The translations under genes and the position numbers were made by a program. From positions 186,001 to 250,000 of the forward strand of contig NZ_PJCF01000001.1 in NCBI RefSeq assembly GCF_002835935.1: a stretch of 64,000 nt of DNA. Reading direction: 5' to 3'. Of the stretch, positions 20,264 to 29,394 are shown one piece after another (the first letter of the stretch is position 1; every line of letters begins with the position of its first letter). The stretch comes from Paraglaciecola sp. MB-3u-78 (GTDB taxonomy: Bacteria; Pseudomonadota; Gammaproteobacteria; Enterobacterales; Alteromonadaceae). The notes below the pieces were generated by a model, which worked only from the letters and a program-made list of their open reading frames with translations, searched no databases and was not told the DNA's origin.

Positions 20264-20998
20264 TCATTTGTGTTCACTGGGCACAAGCAATGTTGCCTCA
20301 ATACTGAAGCGGGTTGAGTCAGACTGATTGGGCATTCCACAATGGAGTAACTCATCATGAAAGACAATGAAATCACCCGGCTTAGTCGACAAATTCATAA
20401 TATCTAATGTATTAATATCTTCATCAAACTTGGGTTTAGTCACAGCCGAACCGTTTGTTTCCCCGTGATACTTCCAGTCGGATCGTAAATGTGAACTTGG
20501 GATAACCCGCAGGCCACTTTTACCTGGTTGCGTTTCGATGGCGATCCATATTTTTAATCTACGCATACCTGGCGCAATCTCGCCATGCCCTAAATCCCAG
20601 AACCATTTATCCGCGTGAAAATCGCCAATATCGTCGTTTCCAGGCCTGACGACCCTCCAATACATTTCTTGCCAACCGGAGCCGTCTTCTCCGGTAATTC
20701 CTTGAATATTCAACTCTTTGGTTAAGTGCTTGAAAAATTTCAATAACTTAATGCTTTCAACCGCAGCAGGTCCCAAAATTCTTGCTCTTTTAGGCCAAAG
20801 CACTCTGTGATTCACTTCGTCAGTAATCAAATGATAGTTTTTCATGCCAGCTGTATAGAATTGACAAGACAATTCAGGATATAGGGAAAGGATCCTACTC
20901 AGGTAGCTATCAAAAATTAGGCTTTGCAATACCGCAAAATCATCACTTGGCATCTGCCCGACGACGTATCCGGGTGCCCCATCAATTTCAGCCAACAT
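20264..20998 (-). CDS. Phytanoyl-CoA dioxygenase (PhyH) family protein
   Basis: An Fe(II)/2-oxoglutarate dioxygenase-like protein of 244 residues. The iron triad is visible: H-x-D in FHADKWFWD near residue 150 and the distal His in FHDELLHCG, with an Arg shortly after (TRFSIEATLL) for 2-oxoglutarate. The chosen ATG at 20998 has GGGGAG seven bases upstream; a TTG two codons earlier is the alternative. It lies 12 nt downstream of the Gfo/Idh/MocA gene. The substrate is unknown; a sugar or sugar-linked group is an inference. Confidence 0.75.
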   Translation of the reverse strand: MLAEIDGAPGYVVGQMPSDDFAVLQSLIFDSYLSRILSLYPELSCQFYTAGMKNYHLITDEVNHRVLWPKRARILGPAAVESIKLLKFFKHLTKELNIQGITGEDGSGWQEMYWRVVRPGNDDIGDFHADKWFWDLGHGEIAPGMRRLKIWIAIETQPGKSGLRVIPSSHLRSDWKYHGETNGSAVTKPKFDEDINTLDIMNLSTKPGDFIVFHDELLHCGMPNQSDSTRFSIEATLLVPSEHK

Positions 20999-21010
20999 TA
21001 TCAATCTCCC

Positions 21011-22036
21011 CTATGGCGAAATAAGACTCAGCATTATTTCGGTTTTGTCTGCGTGACTTTGCTTTGCGGCTTCAATAACCTTCATCACATTTATCGCCTG
21101 AAAAGGCGTAACGTTTAGGGATTTACCGTTGGTAAGGCAATCACATATGTTCTCATAGTAGAGGCTATGCTGACCTGACTCAATAGCGACTCTATGCTCG
21201 CCTATCTCATTGTAAACGGTTCCAAAAATCTCATCGTTGTGACCAAAATCCTCAGCAAGTGGTGAGTTCAACATAGACGCTTTAGCGTCTGTGAATTTAG
21301 TACTATATACACCCTTTGTGCCCTCTATATAATATCTAAACGGTGATTCAATAGCATAAACACTAGATCGAAGGACTACTTCTAGCTCTGGATAAGTGCA
21401 GCGGATTGAGAAATAGTCCGATGTTTTAGATGATGGTCTTAATTGTCTAATTGATGCGTTAACAGAACTGGGGAAACCAAACAGGCAGAGCATCTGATCT
21501 ATCAAATGAGGCCCCATATCGTAAATAAAGCCATTGGCCGAAAGCGGTTGTTCTTTCCATCTATCATTGAGAATGGGCTTATATTTGTCAAATCTGGACT
21601 CGAAATATCGAATGTCCCCTAAACTGTTATCAGCGATTAATTTTTTGACTGTAAGAAAATCCCCGTCCCACCTTCGATTGTGAAATACGGATAACAATAC
21701 GTCATTCTCGCTGGCTATTTTCATTAGCTCTTTAGCCTGAGCAACCGTCTCAGTAAAAGGTTTATCAACCACCGTATTAACGCATTTTTCTAACAGGTAC
21801 TTAGCGGTGTCAAAATGACAAAAATTGGGAGTTAATACAATTGCCAAATCCACTTTTTCCGCGTTAAGCAAAGCTTCAACGTCAATAAATATTTTAACCT
21901 TCCCGGCAATTTCATATACTTGCTCAGGGGATTTTGACGAGACAACTGCTGTTAATTTAAGTGATGGGCAACGCTTAAGCAAAGGTAAATGAAAATGCTC
22001 TGCTGCGCCGCCCAAGCCAATAATGACCGTGTTCAC
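21011..22036 (-). CDS. Gfo/Idh/MocA-family sugar dehydrogenase
   Basis: A 341-residue NAD(P)-dependent oxidoreductase. The N-terminal Rossmann motif is VIIGLGGAAEHFHLP, followed by the family EKP-like motif in the form NTVVDKPFTETVAQA near residue 93, and a C-terminal alpha/beta domain with YDMGPHLIDQMLCLFG. Family members oxidise or reduce nucleotide sugars and inositols. It overlaps the upstream C-methyltransferase gene by 4 nt, so both are in one operon. Confidence 0.85.
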   Translation of the reverse strand: MNTVIIGLGGAAEHFHLPLLKRCPSLKLTAVVSSKSPEQVYEIAGKVKIFIDVEALLNAEKVDLAIVLTPNFCHFDTAKYLLEKCVNTVVDKPFTETVAQAKELMKIASENDVLLSVFHNRRWDGDFLTVKKLIADNSLGDIRYFESRFDKYKPILNDRWKEQPLSANGFIYDMGPHLIDQMLCLFGFPSSVNASIRQLRPSSKTSDYFSIRCTYPELEVVLRSSVYAIESPFRYYIEGTKGVYSTKFTDAKASMLNSPLAEDFGHNDEIFGTVYNEIGEHRVAIESGQHSLYYENICDCLTNGKSLNVTPFQAINVMKVIEAAKQSHADKTEIMLSLISP

Positions 22037-23283
22037 AATCCAACCAATTCCAACGCAGGAAGTGGCAGTATAAAACGCCCTCCGCGTTGAATAAATTGAG
22101 TATGTTTATCGATTATCGGTTTTGCATAGTTCCAAGCCAGCACTATAACTACCTCTGGCTTGTCTTGATAGAGTTTATCAGTTGAAAAAACCGGAATATG
22201 ATGTCCTGGAGAATACATTCCTTGTTTTACGGGGTTATCATCAATTTGGTATTCTAGAAATTCTGCTAAGCCAAAATGATATACAAGTGTGGTGGTACTG
22301 TGAGATGCGCCATATCCAATTATTCTTGCTCCGCTGTCTTTAAGCTCTTTACATAACTTTCTGCACTCTTCCCTCAACTTATTGATATTTTTCGAATACA
22401 TAAAATACGTTTCCGCATCGTGCATTTTTTGATTGTATTCTTCTTTTAAAATATCTAAAAGTCTAGAGCTTGCTTGTCTTTTCTGGCCTTTCTTTTGAGC
22501 TGTCACTCGTATTGAACCACCTTTTGCCTGCAGTGCTATAGCGTCAATTAATTCTAGCCCTGATTTTTCAAACAGCGTATTCAATACTGCAACAGTGAAA
22601 TAGGAAAAATGCTCGTGATAAATATAATCAAACATATTGATTTTCATTTGCTCTGGATGATAACCAGTTAGAACAACAAATACACCGTCATCACAAAGCA
22701 GATTCGCTACATTCTCGGTAAACGCCAATAAGCCATCAATGTTTGCGAACATGTAATTTGCAGTGACCACCGATGCCTTGCCATGATCTTCGATTATTTG
22801 CTTGCAAGTGCTTCGCGAGAAAAAATCGTTGATGGTAGGAATACCAGACCCATTAGCTTTTTGTGCAATTTGAGAAGCGGGCTCTACACCTAACACTTTT
22901 ACTCCATCTCGTTTAAACGCTCTTAGCATGGTTCCATCATTACTGCCTAGATCAACGACAAGAAGGTCTTCGGCTGGCGCATGGTTTTCTAACACGTCAT
23001 CAGCATAAGACTGATATTGGTTAGTCAAACCAAGGGTAACGCTGGTTTCATAGGTATAGGTTTGGTAGCTGATTTTAGGTGACAATATATGCGGAAGAAA
23101 TACATATCCGCAGTTCTGACACAGCGCCTGCTCTAGCGGAAAACAAGGTTGTGCAACATCAAACCTGTCTTTAGATACAAACTGATCTTCTGGAGGCGTA
23201 TCTGCAAGCTTCAATACGGTGACAATGTCATCACTTTGACATATTTGACAATGACTATCACAACGCATGTCTTCGCTATTCAT
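22033..23283 (-). CDS. Sugar C-methyltransferase (TylC3/NovU type)
   Basis: A 416-residue protein with the three parts of deoxysugar C-methyltransferases: an N-terminal zinc module (CQICQSDD ... CQNCGYVF), a SAM domain (VVDLGSNDGTMLRAF near residue 108), and a C-terminal Rossmann-like domain (RIIGYGASHSTTTLVYHFG). The family signature YHEHFSYFT is present near residue 193. Known members methylate carbon 3 of 4-keto sugars. It overlaps the cupin gene by 4 nt. Confidence 0.85.
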   Translation of the reverse strand: MNSEDMRCDSHCQICQSDDIVTVLKLADTPPEDQFVSKDRFDVAQPCFPLEQALCQNCGYVFLPHILSPKISYQTYTYETSVTLGLTNQYQSYADDVLENHAPAEDLLVVDLGSNDGTMLRAFKRDGVKVLGVEPASQIAQKANGSGIPTINDFFSRSTCKQIIEDHGKASVVTANYMFANIDGLLAFTENVANLLCDDGVFVVLTGYHPEQMKINMFDYIYHEHFSYFTVAVLNTLFEKSGLELIDAIALQAKGGSIRVTAQKKGQKRQASSRLLDILKEEYNQKMHDAETYFMYSKNINKLREECRKLCKELKDSGARIIGYGASHSTTTLVYHFGLAEFLEYQIDDNPVKQGMYSPGHHIPVFSTDKLYQDKPEVVIVLAWNYAKPIIDKHTQFIQRGGRFILPLPALELVGL

Positions 23284-23810
23284 CGGAATCCTCTTTGATC
23301 TATTAATTGCTTGAGGTTTTCGATGTACTGCTTAATCGCAGAGGTTTCCTCAACTGAAGGGGCCCACGAAGCATATACCGTTTCCTCAGGGTTAAACGGT
23401 CCTAACGTAGTTTCATGAAAAACTGCCACGTCAGATATAATCATAACCGTGTGATAAACCTCTATATTGAAACGATAATAAAAAGGCTTTCCTGAGTTAT
23501 ATTCACCTAGTTCAATGACACTGGTTATCTCGCCTGATGCGTCAAACAGAACAATATCGACTTCGCCCTGCATAATATGAAACGATTCACTTTTTGATAG
23601 ATGCTTATGAGGCCTGACATAAATATCTTTTTCATGAATGATTAACATCTCGTGTACCTTGTCGCTCTCATTGCTATGAGTACACAGTCGACTCTGTCGG
23701 CGGCTAGATTTTTTCGCAACCGACTCAAGAAAAGCGATCGTATCTCGGTCTACCTTAACTATCGGTTCCGAAGTGTAAAGCACGTCTTCAGTTACATATT
23801 TATAGGTCAT
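23280..23810 (-). CDS. WbuC-family cupin protein
   Basis: A 176-residue cupin like WbuC, an O-antigen-cluster protein of unknown exact activity. The metal-site motif appears as RPHKHLSKSESFHIMQGE near residue 67, with the second cupin motif near YHTVMIISDVAVFHE. It is translationally coupled to genes on both sides (4-nt overlaps), so it belongs to the same nucleotide-sugar pathway as the two methyltransferase-type proteins. Confidence 0.78.
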   Translation of the reverse strand: MTYKYVTEDVLYTSEPIVKVDRDTIAFLESVAKKSSRRQSRLCTHSNESDKVHEMLIIHEKDIYVRPHKHLSKSESFHIMQGEVDIVLFDASGEITSVIELGEYNSGKPFYYRFNIEVYHTVMIISDVAVFHETTLGPFNPEETVYASWAPSVEETSAIKQYIENLKQLIDQRGFR

Positions 23811-25009
23811 GAAAAATACTTATGAATGCTTCTGGCACTATTTGGGAAAATAGACAAAAATTCTCCTCCAGCGGCAGTGAAAGCCGAATTTTTTTCGATG
23901 ATTTTGTGCTCACTCAATGGGTTGACACTCAACATACACAGTTTCAGTGTAGGGTCAGAAAGTACGTGAGAGCCGACTATAGGAAGCCTCGATCCTGGCA
24001 TGAATTTACCTATTTTATTTGGCTCATCATCAATCACAACATTGATCAAATCATGTATTTGAAATGACCAGATGAAAGTGCAAGCCAAATGCCCAGCCCC
24101 AAAAAACGCGACCTTACCATTTGCTTTCACTGCTGCTTCAAAGTAATGACGCACTTGATTTTTAATAGGTGAAAACTGTCGGGCATAATAGGTTGCTCGT
24201 AAAAATTCAGCTTTGAGGTCGTGGGATTTCCGTATTCCTCGACTTGAATGAGTATCGCTTGGCTTAACCACGGCCACCAATGAATTTTCCATCGGATATG
24301 GATAAACGGTAAAATCGATTAAATCAAAGCCTTGTGCCGATAAGGTAGATTTTAATGTTTCTTGCGTAAAATAATACACATGCTCTTCCCAAAGCATAGT
24401 GTAATCGCATCCGTTTAGTGAATTTTCACAATCGGGCAATTCCAACACGATATAACCGTTGCTGTTGACAAGTGCCTTTAATGCTTCAAAAAACTCATTT
24501 AAATCATAAGCATGCTCCGCAATATGTCGCACAATTAAGATGTCAACCTGTCCGTTCTTTTTTACAATATTTGTGGCGTTTTTCGTATTAAGATGCGCTT
24601 GTACACTCTCTACTCCAGCATTCTCAGCAATACCTAAATCTTGGGTAGCTTTAATCTCCCAAGTTGACAAACCGAATTTAGCCAGTCTTTGTAATGTAGA
24701 AGTATCTTTAAAACTCACTCCAGCGACGACAGTATCATTGTCAATTCCGGGTAATTGCAGTAATTTGCTAACCAAATCATCTAAGTGAGGTTCAGGCTCT
24801 GAATAGGTTATCCAATCGTACTTCGGTACCAATTTATTACATGGCAGCGGATTGACCAAACATAATAATCCCGTTTTTGAACATTGTCCTAGAACAATAG
24901 GATGTTGCACTTCATCATCATCTTGATTAAGTAAGTAGCGGTTAGAAACAGGTTGGTCACCAATGTCCAATAATTCATTTACGGATGTATTTAAGTTATG
25001 AAATTTCAT
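23807..25009 (-). CDS. C-methyltransferase-like protein with degenerate SAM motif
   Basis: A 400-residue relative of the protein at 22033. It keeps the family order and the signature WEEHVYYFT (near residue 200), the LELPDCE segment and the C-terminal Rossmann-like domain (KVAFFGAGHLACTFIW). The N-terminal zinc cysteines are not recognisable, and the SAM-binding loop reads VVAGVSFKDTST instead of a D-x-G-x-x-x-G form. It may bind a different ligand or have lost catalysis. It overlaps the cupin gene by 4 nt and abuts the epimerase upstream. Confidence 0.7.
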   Translation of the reverse strand: MKFHNLNTSVNELLDIGDQPVSNRYLLNQDDDEVQHPIVLGQCSKTGLLCLVNPLPCNKLVPKYDWITYSEPEPHLDDLVSKLLQLPGIDNDTVVAGVSFKDTSTLQRLAKFGLSTWEIKATQDLGIAENAGVESVQAHLNTKNATNIVKKNGQVDILIVRHIAEHAYDLNEFFEALKALVNSNGYIVLELPDCENSLNGCDYTMLWEEHVYYFTQETLKSTLSAQGFDLIDFTVYPYPMENSLVAVVKPSDTHSSRGIRKSHDLKAEFLRATYYARQFSPIKNQVRHYFEAAVKANGKVAFFGAGHLACTFIWSFQIHDLINVVIDDEPNKIGKFMPGSRLPIVGSHVLSDPTLKLCMLSVNPLSEHKIIEKNSAFTAAGGEFLSIFPNSARSIHKYFS

Positions 25010-25876
25010 TTAGTTTACATCCTCAGATACTAATCTCACGGTTTTTGCCAGACCTTCTTCTAATGATGTGAACTTAAATGCAGGAAAATAGCTAAACAAC
25101 TTATTTGCACTAAATACGTTATCAACTTTATCTTTAGTTCTAGGATTTTGTGTAACTGATACCGTGGAGCCCATGTTCTCAGTTAGGCTCCTTAAAATAT
25201 CTTGAAATGAATGACTTACCCCGCTTACAAGATTCAATAGTCCGGCGAAATTTTGCTCTATCATAAGACAAACAAGTCTTGCGACATCTTCAACATAAAC
25301 AAATTCTCGCAATTCAGAACCATCGCCCCAGAGAGTAATGTCGTGCCCTGTTAAACTTTTATCGATAAAGCCAGCAGGACCATACCCTTTGGACGTATCA
25401 CCAAGACCATAAATAAGCGGCGGCCTGAGAATCGCTATAGCGTTTACGTTAACTACTTTGGCTAACAAATACTCCGCTGTAAGTTTACTTATACCGTAGT
25501 AACTACGTGGTTGAGTGGGTGTCGACTCGTCGATGTTTAGGTTCTGGACATCCTCACCATACACAGCTGCTGAGCTAAAAAAGATCAGTTGCTTCACTGG
25601 ATTATTCAGTAAAGCTGCAGATAAGTTCTCAATAATGCGCTGGTTTTTCTTATATATTGAGAGATCATCACCTAACTGTTTTTTAATCGCCGCGCACACA
25701 ATAACCACGGTATCAGGTGTTAATACCTTGGCAAGTTGTTGAACGCTTTTGTCTGCCAATAAATCGATTTGTTGAGAAGAGGAACCATCAACCGAATGTT
25801 CAGGGAAGAAAAGGCTTAACTGTTCGAACAAATGTCGACCAATAAATCCATTGTGTCCTATAACCAAGATGTTCAT
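25010..25876 (-). CDS. NAD-dependent epimerase/dehydratase
   Basis: An extended short-chain dehydrogenase of 288 residues: NAD motif GHNGFIGRHLF at the N-terminus, a FFSSAAVYG segment, the catalytic YYGISK motif near residue 128, and a C-terminal substrate domain. It probably acts on a nucleotide sugar (4-epimerase, 4-reductase or dehydratase). The start overlaps the stop of the dioxygenase-like gene by 1 nt. Confidence 0.82.
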   Translation of the reverse strand: MNILVIGHNGFIGRHLFEQLSLFFPEHSVDGSSSQQIDLLADKSVQQLAKVLTPDTVVIVCAAIKKQLGDDLSIYKKNQRIIENLSAALLNNPVKQLIFFSSAAVYGEDVQNLNIDESTPTQPRSYYGISKLTAEYLLAKVVNVNAIAILRPPLIYGLGDTSKGYGPAGFIDKSLTGHDITLWGDGSELREFVYVEDVARLVCLMIEQNFAGLLNLVSGVSHSFQDILRSLTENMGSTVSVTQNPRTKDKVDNVFSANKLFSYFPAFKFTSLEEGLAKTVRLVSEDVN

Positions 25877-26739
25877 CAGGCTGAACCTAGCTTATTTCTG
25901 TTTGCACTACTCTTAAATTCAGCAACCTCTAACGGGTTCCTGGCATAATACTGGTCCGCCAACTTAGATGCTGCGCTGCTGACTAGGTTGGTATAGTAAT
26001 TATCTTTTAAGTTGACGTTTAACGGAGAAAAGCTATTTCTAAACCTAAAATCAATCGACCATCGAGTATTTCCAGACGTATTTTTTTCTTGGCCATGGAT
26101 CATGCAAAGAGAAAACATTAAATAGTCCCCAACTTTCATCAATGGCGCATAAAGCTTAGAACGATCTAAATCGTCTATTTCTTTGGTTGCATATAAAAAC
26201 CCTATTTGATTTTGCTTCGAACCTTTTGTAATTGTGTCATGGTCTAAACGCTCAAAATCTAAGGGACCCAAATTTTGACTTTTAGGCATTACGTTGACAG
26301 CGGCACCTTCAACAAAGTCTTCCAGCGGCACAATGCAAGACAGTTCGTATGCTGTATTGCCATAGAAAGTATCTCTATGTAAACCGATATTGTCTTCTTT
26401 GATATCCGGTCTACTAATACGTAAATAGGGTACGGCTTGAAGATCGATATCTGGCCCGACTATATGCTGAAAATGATTCAGGTTCTGCAGAGCCAACTCT
26501 TTATGCAACTGTGTTTTTTGAATGACTTGCGTGAGCTCATAATGCAGCTCTCGGTGCTGTTGTTCGCTAATTACATGTTTATGATATTCGTTTAACCTGA
26601 TTTTTTGTCCAAACTGCACATTTACAAACTTCTCACAGACCTTTCTCAATTCCCAAACCATATCAGATTTGGAAAACGTCCCTTCGCAGAACCCTTCTTC
26701 GGTATATTGATGATTTGCTGACAACATAAAAGACTCCAT
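25876..26739 (-). CDS. Putative Fe(II)/2-oxoglutarate oxygenase-like protein
   Basis: I do not recognise a named family. The protein has a possible iron triad: GLHRDTFYG (H-x-D) near residue 130 and a later IHGQEKNTSGNTRWSIDFR, where the His and the following Arg fit a jelly-roll dioxygenase. The open frame extends upstream to 26814, but the ATG at 26739 (287 residues) directly follows the stop of the E1-beta gene and has AAGGG upstream, so it is preferred. It would be the second such oxygenase of the operon. Confidence 0.6.
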   Translation of the reverse strand: MESFMLSANHQYTEEGFCEGTFSKSDMVWELRKVCEKFVNVQFGQKIRLNEYHKHVISEQQHRELHYELTQVIQKTQLHKELALQNLNHFQHIVGPDIDLQAVPYLRISRPDIKEDNIGLHRDTFYGNTAYELSCIVPLEDFVEGAAVNVMPKSQNLGPLDFERLDHDTITKGSKQNQIGFLYATKEIDDLDRSKLYAPLMKVGDYLMFSLCMIHGQEKNTSGNTRWSIDFRFRNSFSPLNVNLKDNYYTNLVSSAASKLADQYYARNPLEVAEFKSSANRNKLGSA

Positions 26740-26740
26740 A

Positions 26741-27805
26741 TTAAAAAGGCCCTTTAAACCAACTACCCGGTACGTCGTGATGTCCTGACTGTTCGAGCGG
26801 TGAATGCGCTTCAAGGCTTTTCTTACTTCCCAATAGTTCGCTAATTTTACATGCTATAGCCTGAGCGCATGGATAAAAATCTTTTGTTAATCCGTAGCTA
26901 GTTGGCTCTGGATAGTCCGGCAAACCCAACCTGACAGGAGCTCGGTTAAAGTGGCCAAAACAATTCTCGGATAAATTCGCTAAAATTTCAGCGCCACAAG
27001 AGAATTCTTTTCTTGCACTATCACATACCAATAGATGTCCAGTTTTTTCAATAGAGCTATGCAGAACTGACCAATTGATCTGATGCAAACATGCAGTATC
27101 TATAACTTCGCAGTCAATGCCCAACTCAGCTAAATGCTCAGCTGCTCGCAGTGCTTCAAGCAACATATAGCTGTTTGCCACAACAGTGATATTTTTACCT
27201 TCTCTGACAATCTGAGTATGTTCAAGTGGCTGTTCCAGCGAAACAATACTTTCCGTATGACAACTTTGTTGATGCAGCCAGCGATGTTCAATAAAAAGTA
27301 CTGGATTGTCATCCATAATGGCTTGATGAAGCTGCTGTGCTACATTCTCGGTACGACTCGGAACAACCACTTTCAACCCGGGCACGTGAGCAAACCAGGC
27401 TTGTAAGTTTTGAGCATGTGTAGGCCCCTGTCCCCAACCTCTGCCAATGATAAGTCGAATAGTGATAGGCACTTTCATCATACCATTGAACATGTAGTGC
27501 CATTTGGCAGCATTATTGACAAGCTGGTCCATAGCCAGCAAGAAAAAGTCCAGACGTTGGTGAGTCATTAATACGCGACTACCTGCAATTGCAGCACCTA
27601 TACCGATACCCGTCATTGCATTTTCCGCTGTAGGCATATCAAAAACGCGTTCAGAACCGAAAGCTTTAGCCAATCCAGACGTAGTACCAAAGATCCCTTT
27701 AGGATCATCAATGCCCAAACCAAAACTTAGCATGCTGCTATCCATTTGCATGGATTGATGTTGGGCACGATTTATCTCATCAGCAAAGTTTGCAGTCTCA
27801 AGCAT
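26741..27805 (-). CDS. Thiamine-diphosphate dehydrogenase E1 beta-like subunit
   Basis: A 354-residue protein of the 2-oxoacid dehydrogenase E1 beta/transketolase C-terminal type, with MPTAENAMTGIGIGAAIAGS near residue 55, the GWGQGPTHAQN segment, and the VVVPSRTENVAQQL motif. The preferred ATG at 27805 overlaps the end of the alpha gene by 8 nt, the usual coupling for such pairs. No lipoyl-domain E2 or E3 gene is nearby, so a complete 2-oxoacid dehydrogenase is not encoded here. A ketol-transfer step on a sugar or other small molecule is possible. Confidence 0.82.
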   Translation of the reverse strand: MLETANFADEINRAQHQSMQMDSSMLSFGLGIDDPKGIFGTTSGLAKAFGSERVFDMPTAENAMTGIGIGAAIAGSRVLMTHQRLDFFLLAMDQLVNNAAKWHYMFNGMMKVPITIRLIIGRGWGQGPTHAQNLQAWFAHVPGLKVVVPSRTENVAQQLHQAIMDDNPVLFIEHRWLHQQSCHTESIVSLEQPLEHTQIVREGKNITVVANSYMLLEALRAAEHLAELGIDCEVIDTACLHQINWSVLHSSIEKTGHLLVCDSARKEFSCGAEILANLSENCFGHFNRAPVRLGLPDYPEPTSYGLTKDFYPCAQAIACKISELLGSKKSLEAHSPLEQSGHHDVPGSWFKGPF

Positions 27806-28742
27806 AAAGATACTCGTAATTTTGGTCAATTGAAGGAAACTCCGCAGCTTCTGCCAAACTAAAAGCCTGACCAATTTCTGATGAAATCGACGCTATTATC
27901 TTATCTTTTGAAAAGGTTGAAGGTAGCTGTACTTCGGCTAGAACTAATGGGTCTCTTTTTAACCAGTCTTCTACTTCTTGTTTAGGACGATATCCTAGTT
28001 CGTCATCATAATTTGGTCCACAATGCTCTCGATGACGGTAGGTATGACATTCCATTAAAACAGGTCCTTTCCCTTGAAGTATACTTGTTTTAGCCTCATT
28101 GGCAGCTTCGGCCACAGCAACCACATCATTACCATCCAATTCGATTGTGTTGGCACCTATAGCTTTAGCCAGATCGATAATGCTGCGATTGCTTGGCTGC
28201 CTAACATCAAGAGAGCTATATACTGAATAACGATTATTTTCGCACACAAACAACATCGGCAGAGATTTAAGCACAGCAAAATTAAGCGACTCATAAAAAG
28301 CCCCCTCTTCCGTAGCCCCTTCTCCAAAATAAGCGACCGATATAGCACCAGTGTTTTGGGTTTGAAAATGTAGTGCGTGCCCTACGGCGAGCGGAATGCT
28401 ATTAGCAACGATAGCCGTACTAGCCATAAAGCCCGCATCTAAATCACATAAATGCATGGAACCGCCTCGTCCGCCGGTGCATCCCGTTTTTTTACCATAG
28501 AGTTCGGCAATCAACTTATTGACTGAACCACCTTTTGCTAGGTAATGGGCATGTGCTCGATGTGAACTATAGACTTTATCGTCAATGGTTAAAGCTGAAG
28601 ATACCCCAACTGCAACCGCTTCCTGACCAATTGATAAATGAGTAGGACAACGCATCTTTTGCTCAGAATATCGGTTAGCAATCTCTTCTTCTACTAAGCG
28701 AATACGCAGCATTTGTTGGTACAAGTCAGATAGTGGTTTCAT
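27798..28742 (-). CDS. Thiamine-diphosphate dehydrogenase E1 alpha-like subunit
   Basis: A 314-residue E1 alpha-type protein with GGRGGSMHLCD near residue 95, the thiamine-diphosphate motif in the form YFGEGATEEGAFYESLNFA, and a following NNRYSV segment. The ATG at 28742 overlaps the upstream methyltransferase stop by 4 nt (ATGA) and is preferred to an ATG four codons earlier. It forms a pair with the beta gene. The phosphorylation-loop region includes HREHCGPNYDDELGYR. Family members decarboxylate 2-oxoacids. Confidence 0.84.
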   Translation of the reverse strand: MKPLSDLYQQMLRIRLVEEEIANRYSEQKMRCPTHLSIGQEAVAVGVSSALTIDDKVYSSHRAHAHYLAKGGSVNKLIAELYGKKTGCTGGRGGSMHLCDLDAGFMASTAIVANSIPLAVGHALHFQTQNTGAISVAYFGEGATEEGAFYESLNFAVLKSLPMLFVCENNRYSVYSSLDVRQPSNRSIIDLAKAIGANTIELDGNDVVAVAEAANEAKTSILQGKGPVLMECHTYRHREHCGPNYDDELGYRPKQEVEDWLKRDPLVLAEVQLPSTFSKDKIIASISSEIGQAFSLAEAAEFPSIDQNYEYLYA

Positions 28743-29392
28743 GGCATGAACCAATGGAAGTCACCGGAATAACCAACCTTTTTGAAAAAAGCCTTCCACT
28801 CATCTACATGCAAGATTGTTTTGGCGGTCAAATTCCACTCATACATGCGCTTTTCCTCTTTCTCATTTCTAAATGCATCTACAGTAATAAACGCATTACC
28901 TTTACCTACCCGCTCAATTTCCTGCAGTGCTATTGCACATTGATCTTGCTCTAGATTGTGAATAGTATTAATGCTGATCACTGAATCAAAAAAGTTATCT
29001 TCAAATGGAAGGGATGTTGCACAGGCAATATTTAAACGGTCTTTCACTTCTTCTTTGGCATGACTGACCGCATACTCTGATATGTCTACGCCCCTAGCAT
29101 CCAACCTAGGTAGAGCTTGCAACAAGTCATATAGCATGAAACCTTTCGCACAGCCGACATCTAACAAAGCGCTTTGCTCAGTCAAGGAAAAGTGTTTAAT
29201 AATATCAGGCACAACCGGCTGCCAGAACCTAGACATGTAAGAAAAACCACCGTAACCATACAGGCGTTCACCATCAAAAAACTCTTCTCCAAACTGTCTT
29301 GCTATTGCTTGGACAGCAGGTGTTTTCACTTCATTTCTTCCCGTGAGATCGCGTTTACTTTTCGGGTAGTTAGCTAATAAATCAATTTCCAC
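28739..29392 (-). CDS. SAM-dependent methyltransferase (Methyltransf_11 type)
   Basis: A 217-residue class I methyltransferase: SAM loop LLDVGCAKGFMLYDLL near residue 75, acidic LDARGVDISEYAVSHA, and the LPFEDNFFDSVISINTIHNL motif. It is 2 nt downstream of the epimerase gene and overlaps the E1 alpha gene by 4 nt. The methyl acceptor is unknown; context suggests a sugar hydroxyl or amine. Confidence 0.8.
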   Translation of the reverse strand: MEIDLLANYPKSKRDLTGRNEVKTPAVQAIARQFGEEFFDGERLYGYGGFSYMSRFWQPVVPDIIKHFSLTEQSALLDVGCAKGFMLYDLLQALPRLDARGVDISEYAVSHAKEEVKDRLNIACATSLPFEDNFFDSVISINTIHNLEQDQCAIALQEIERVGKGNAFITVDAFRNEKEEKRMYEWNLTAKTILHVDEWKAFFKKVGYSGDFHWFMP

Positions 29393-29394
29393 AA

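Noticed and set aside
26741-28742. E1 alpha/beta genes as part of a pyruvate or branched-chain dehydrogenase complex
   Set aside because: No E2 or E3 gene is near and both neighbours are sugar-modifying genes with coupled starts.
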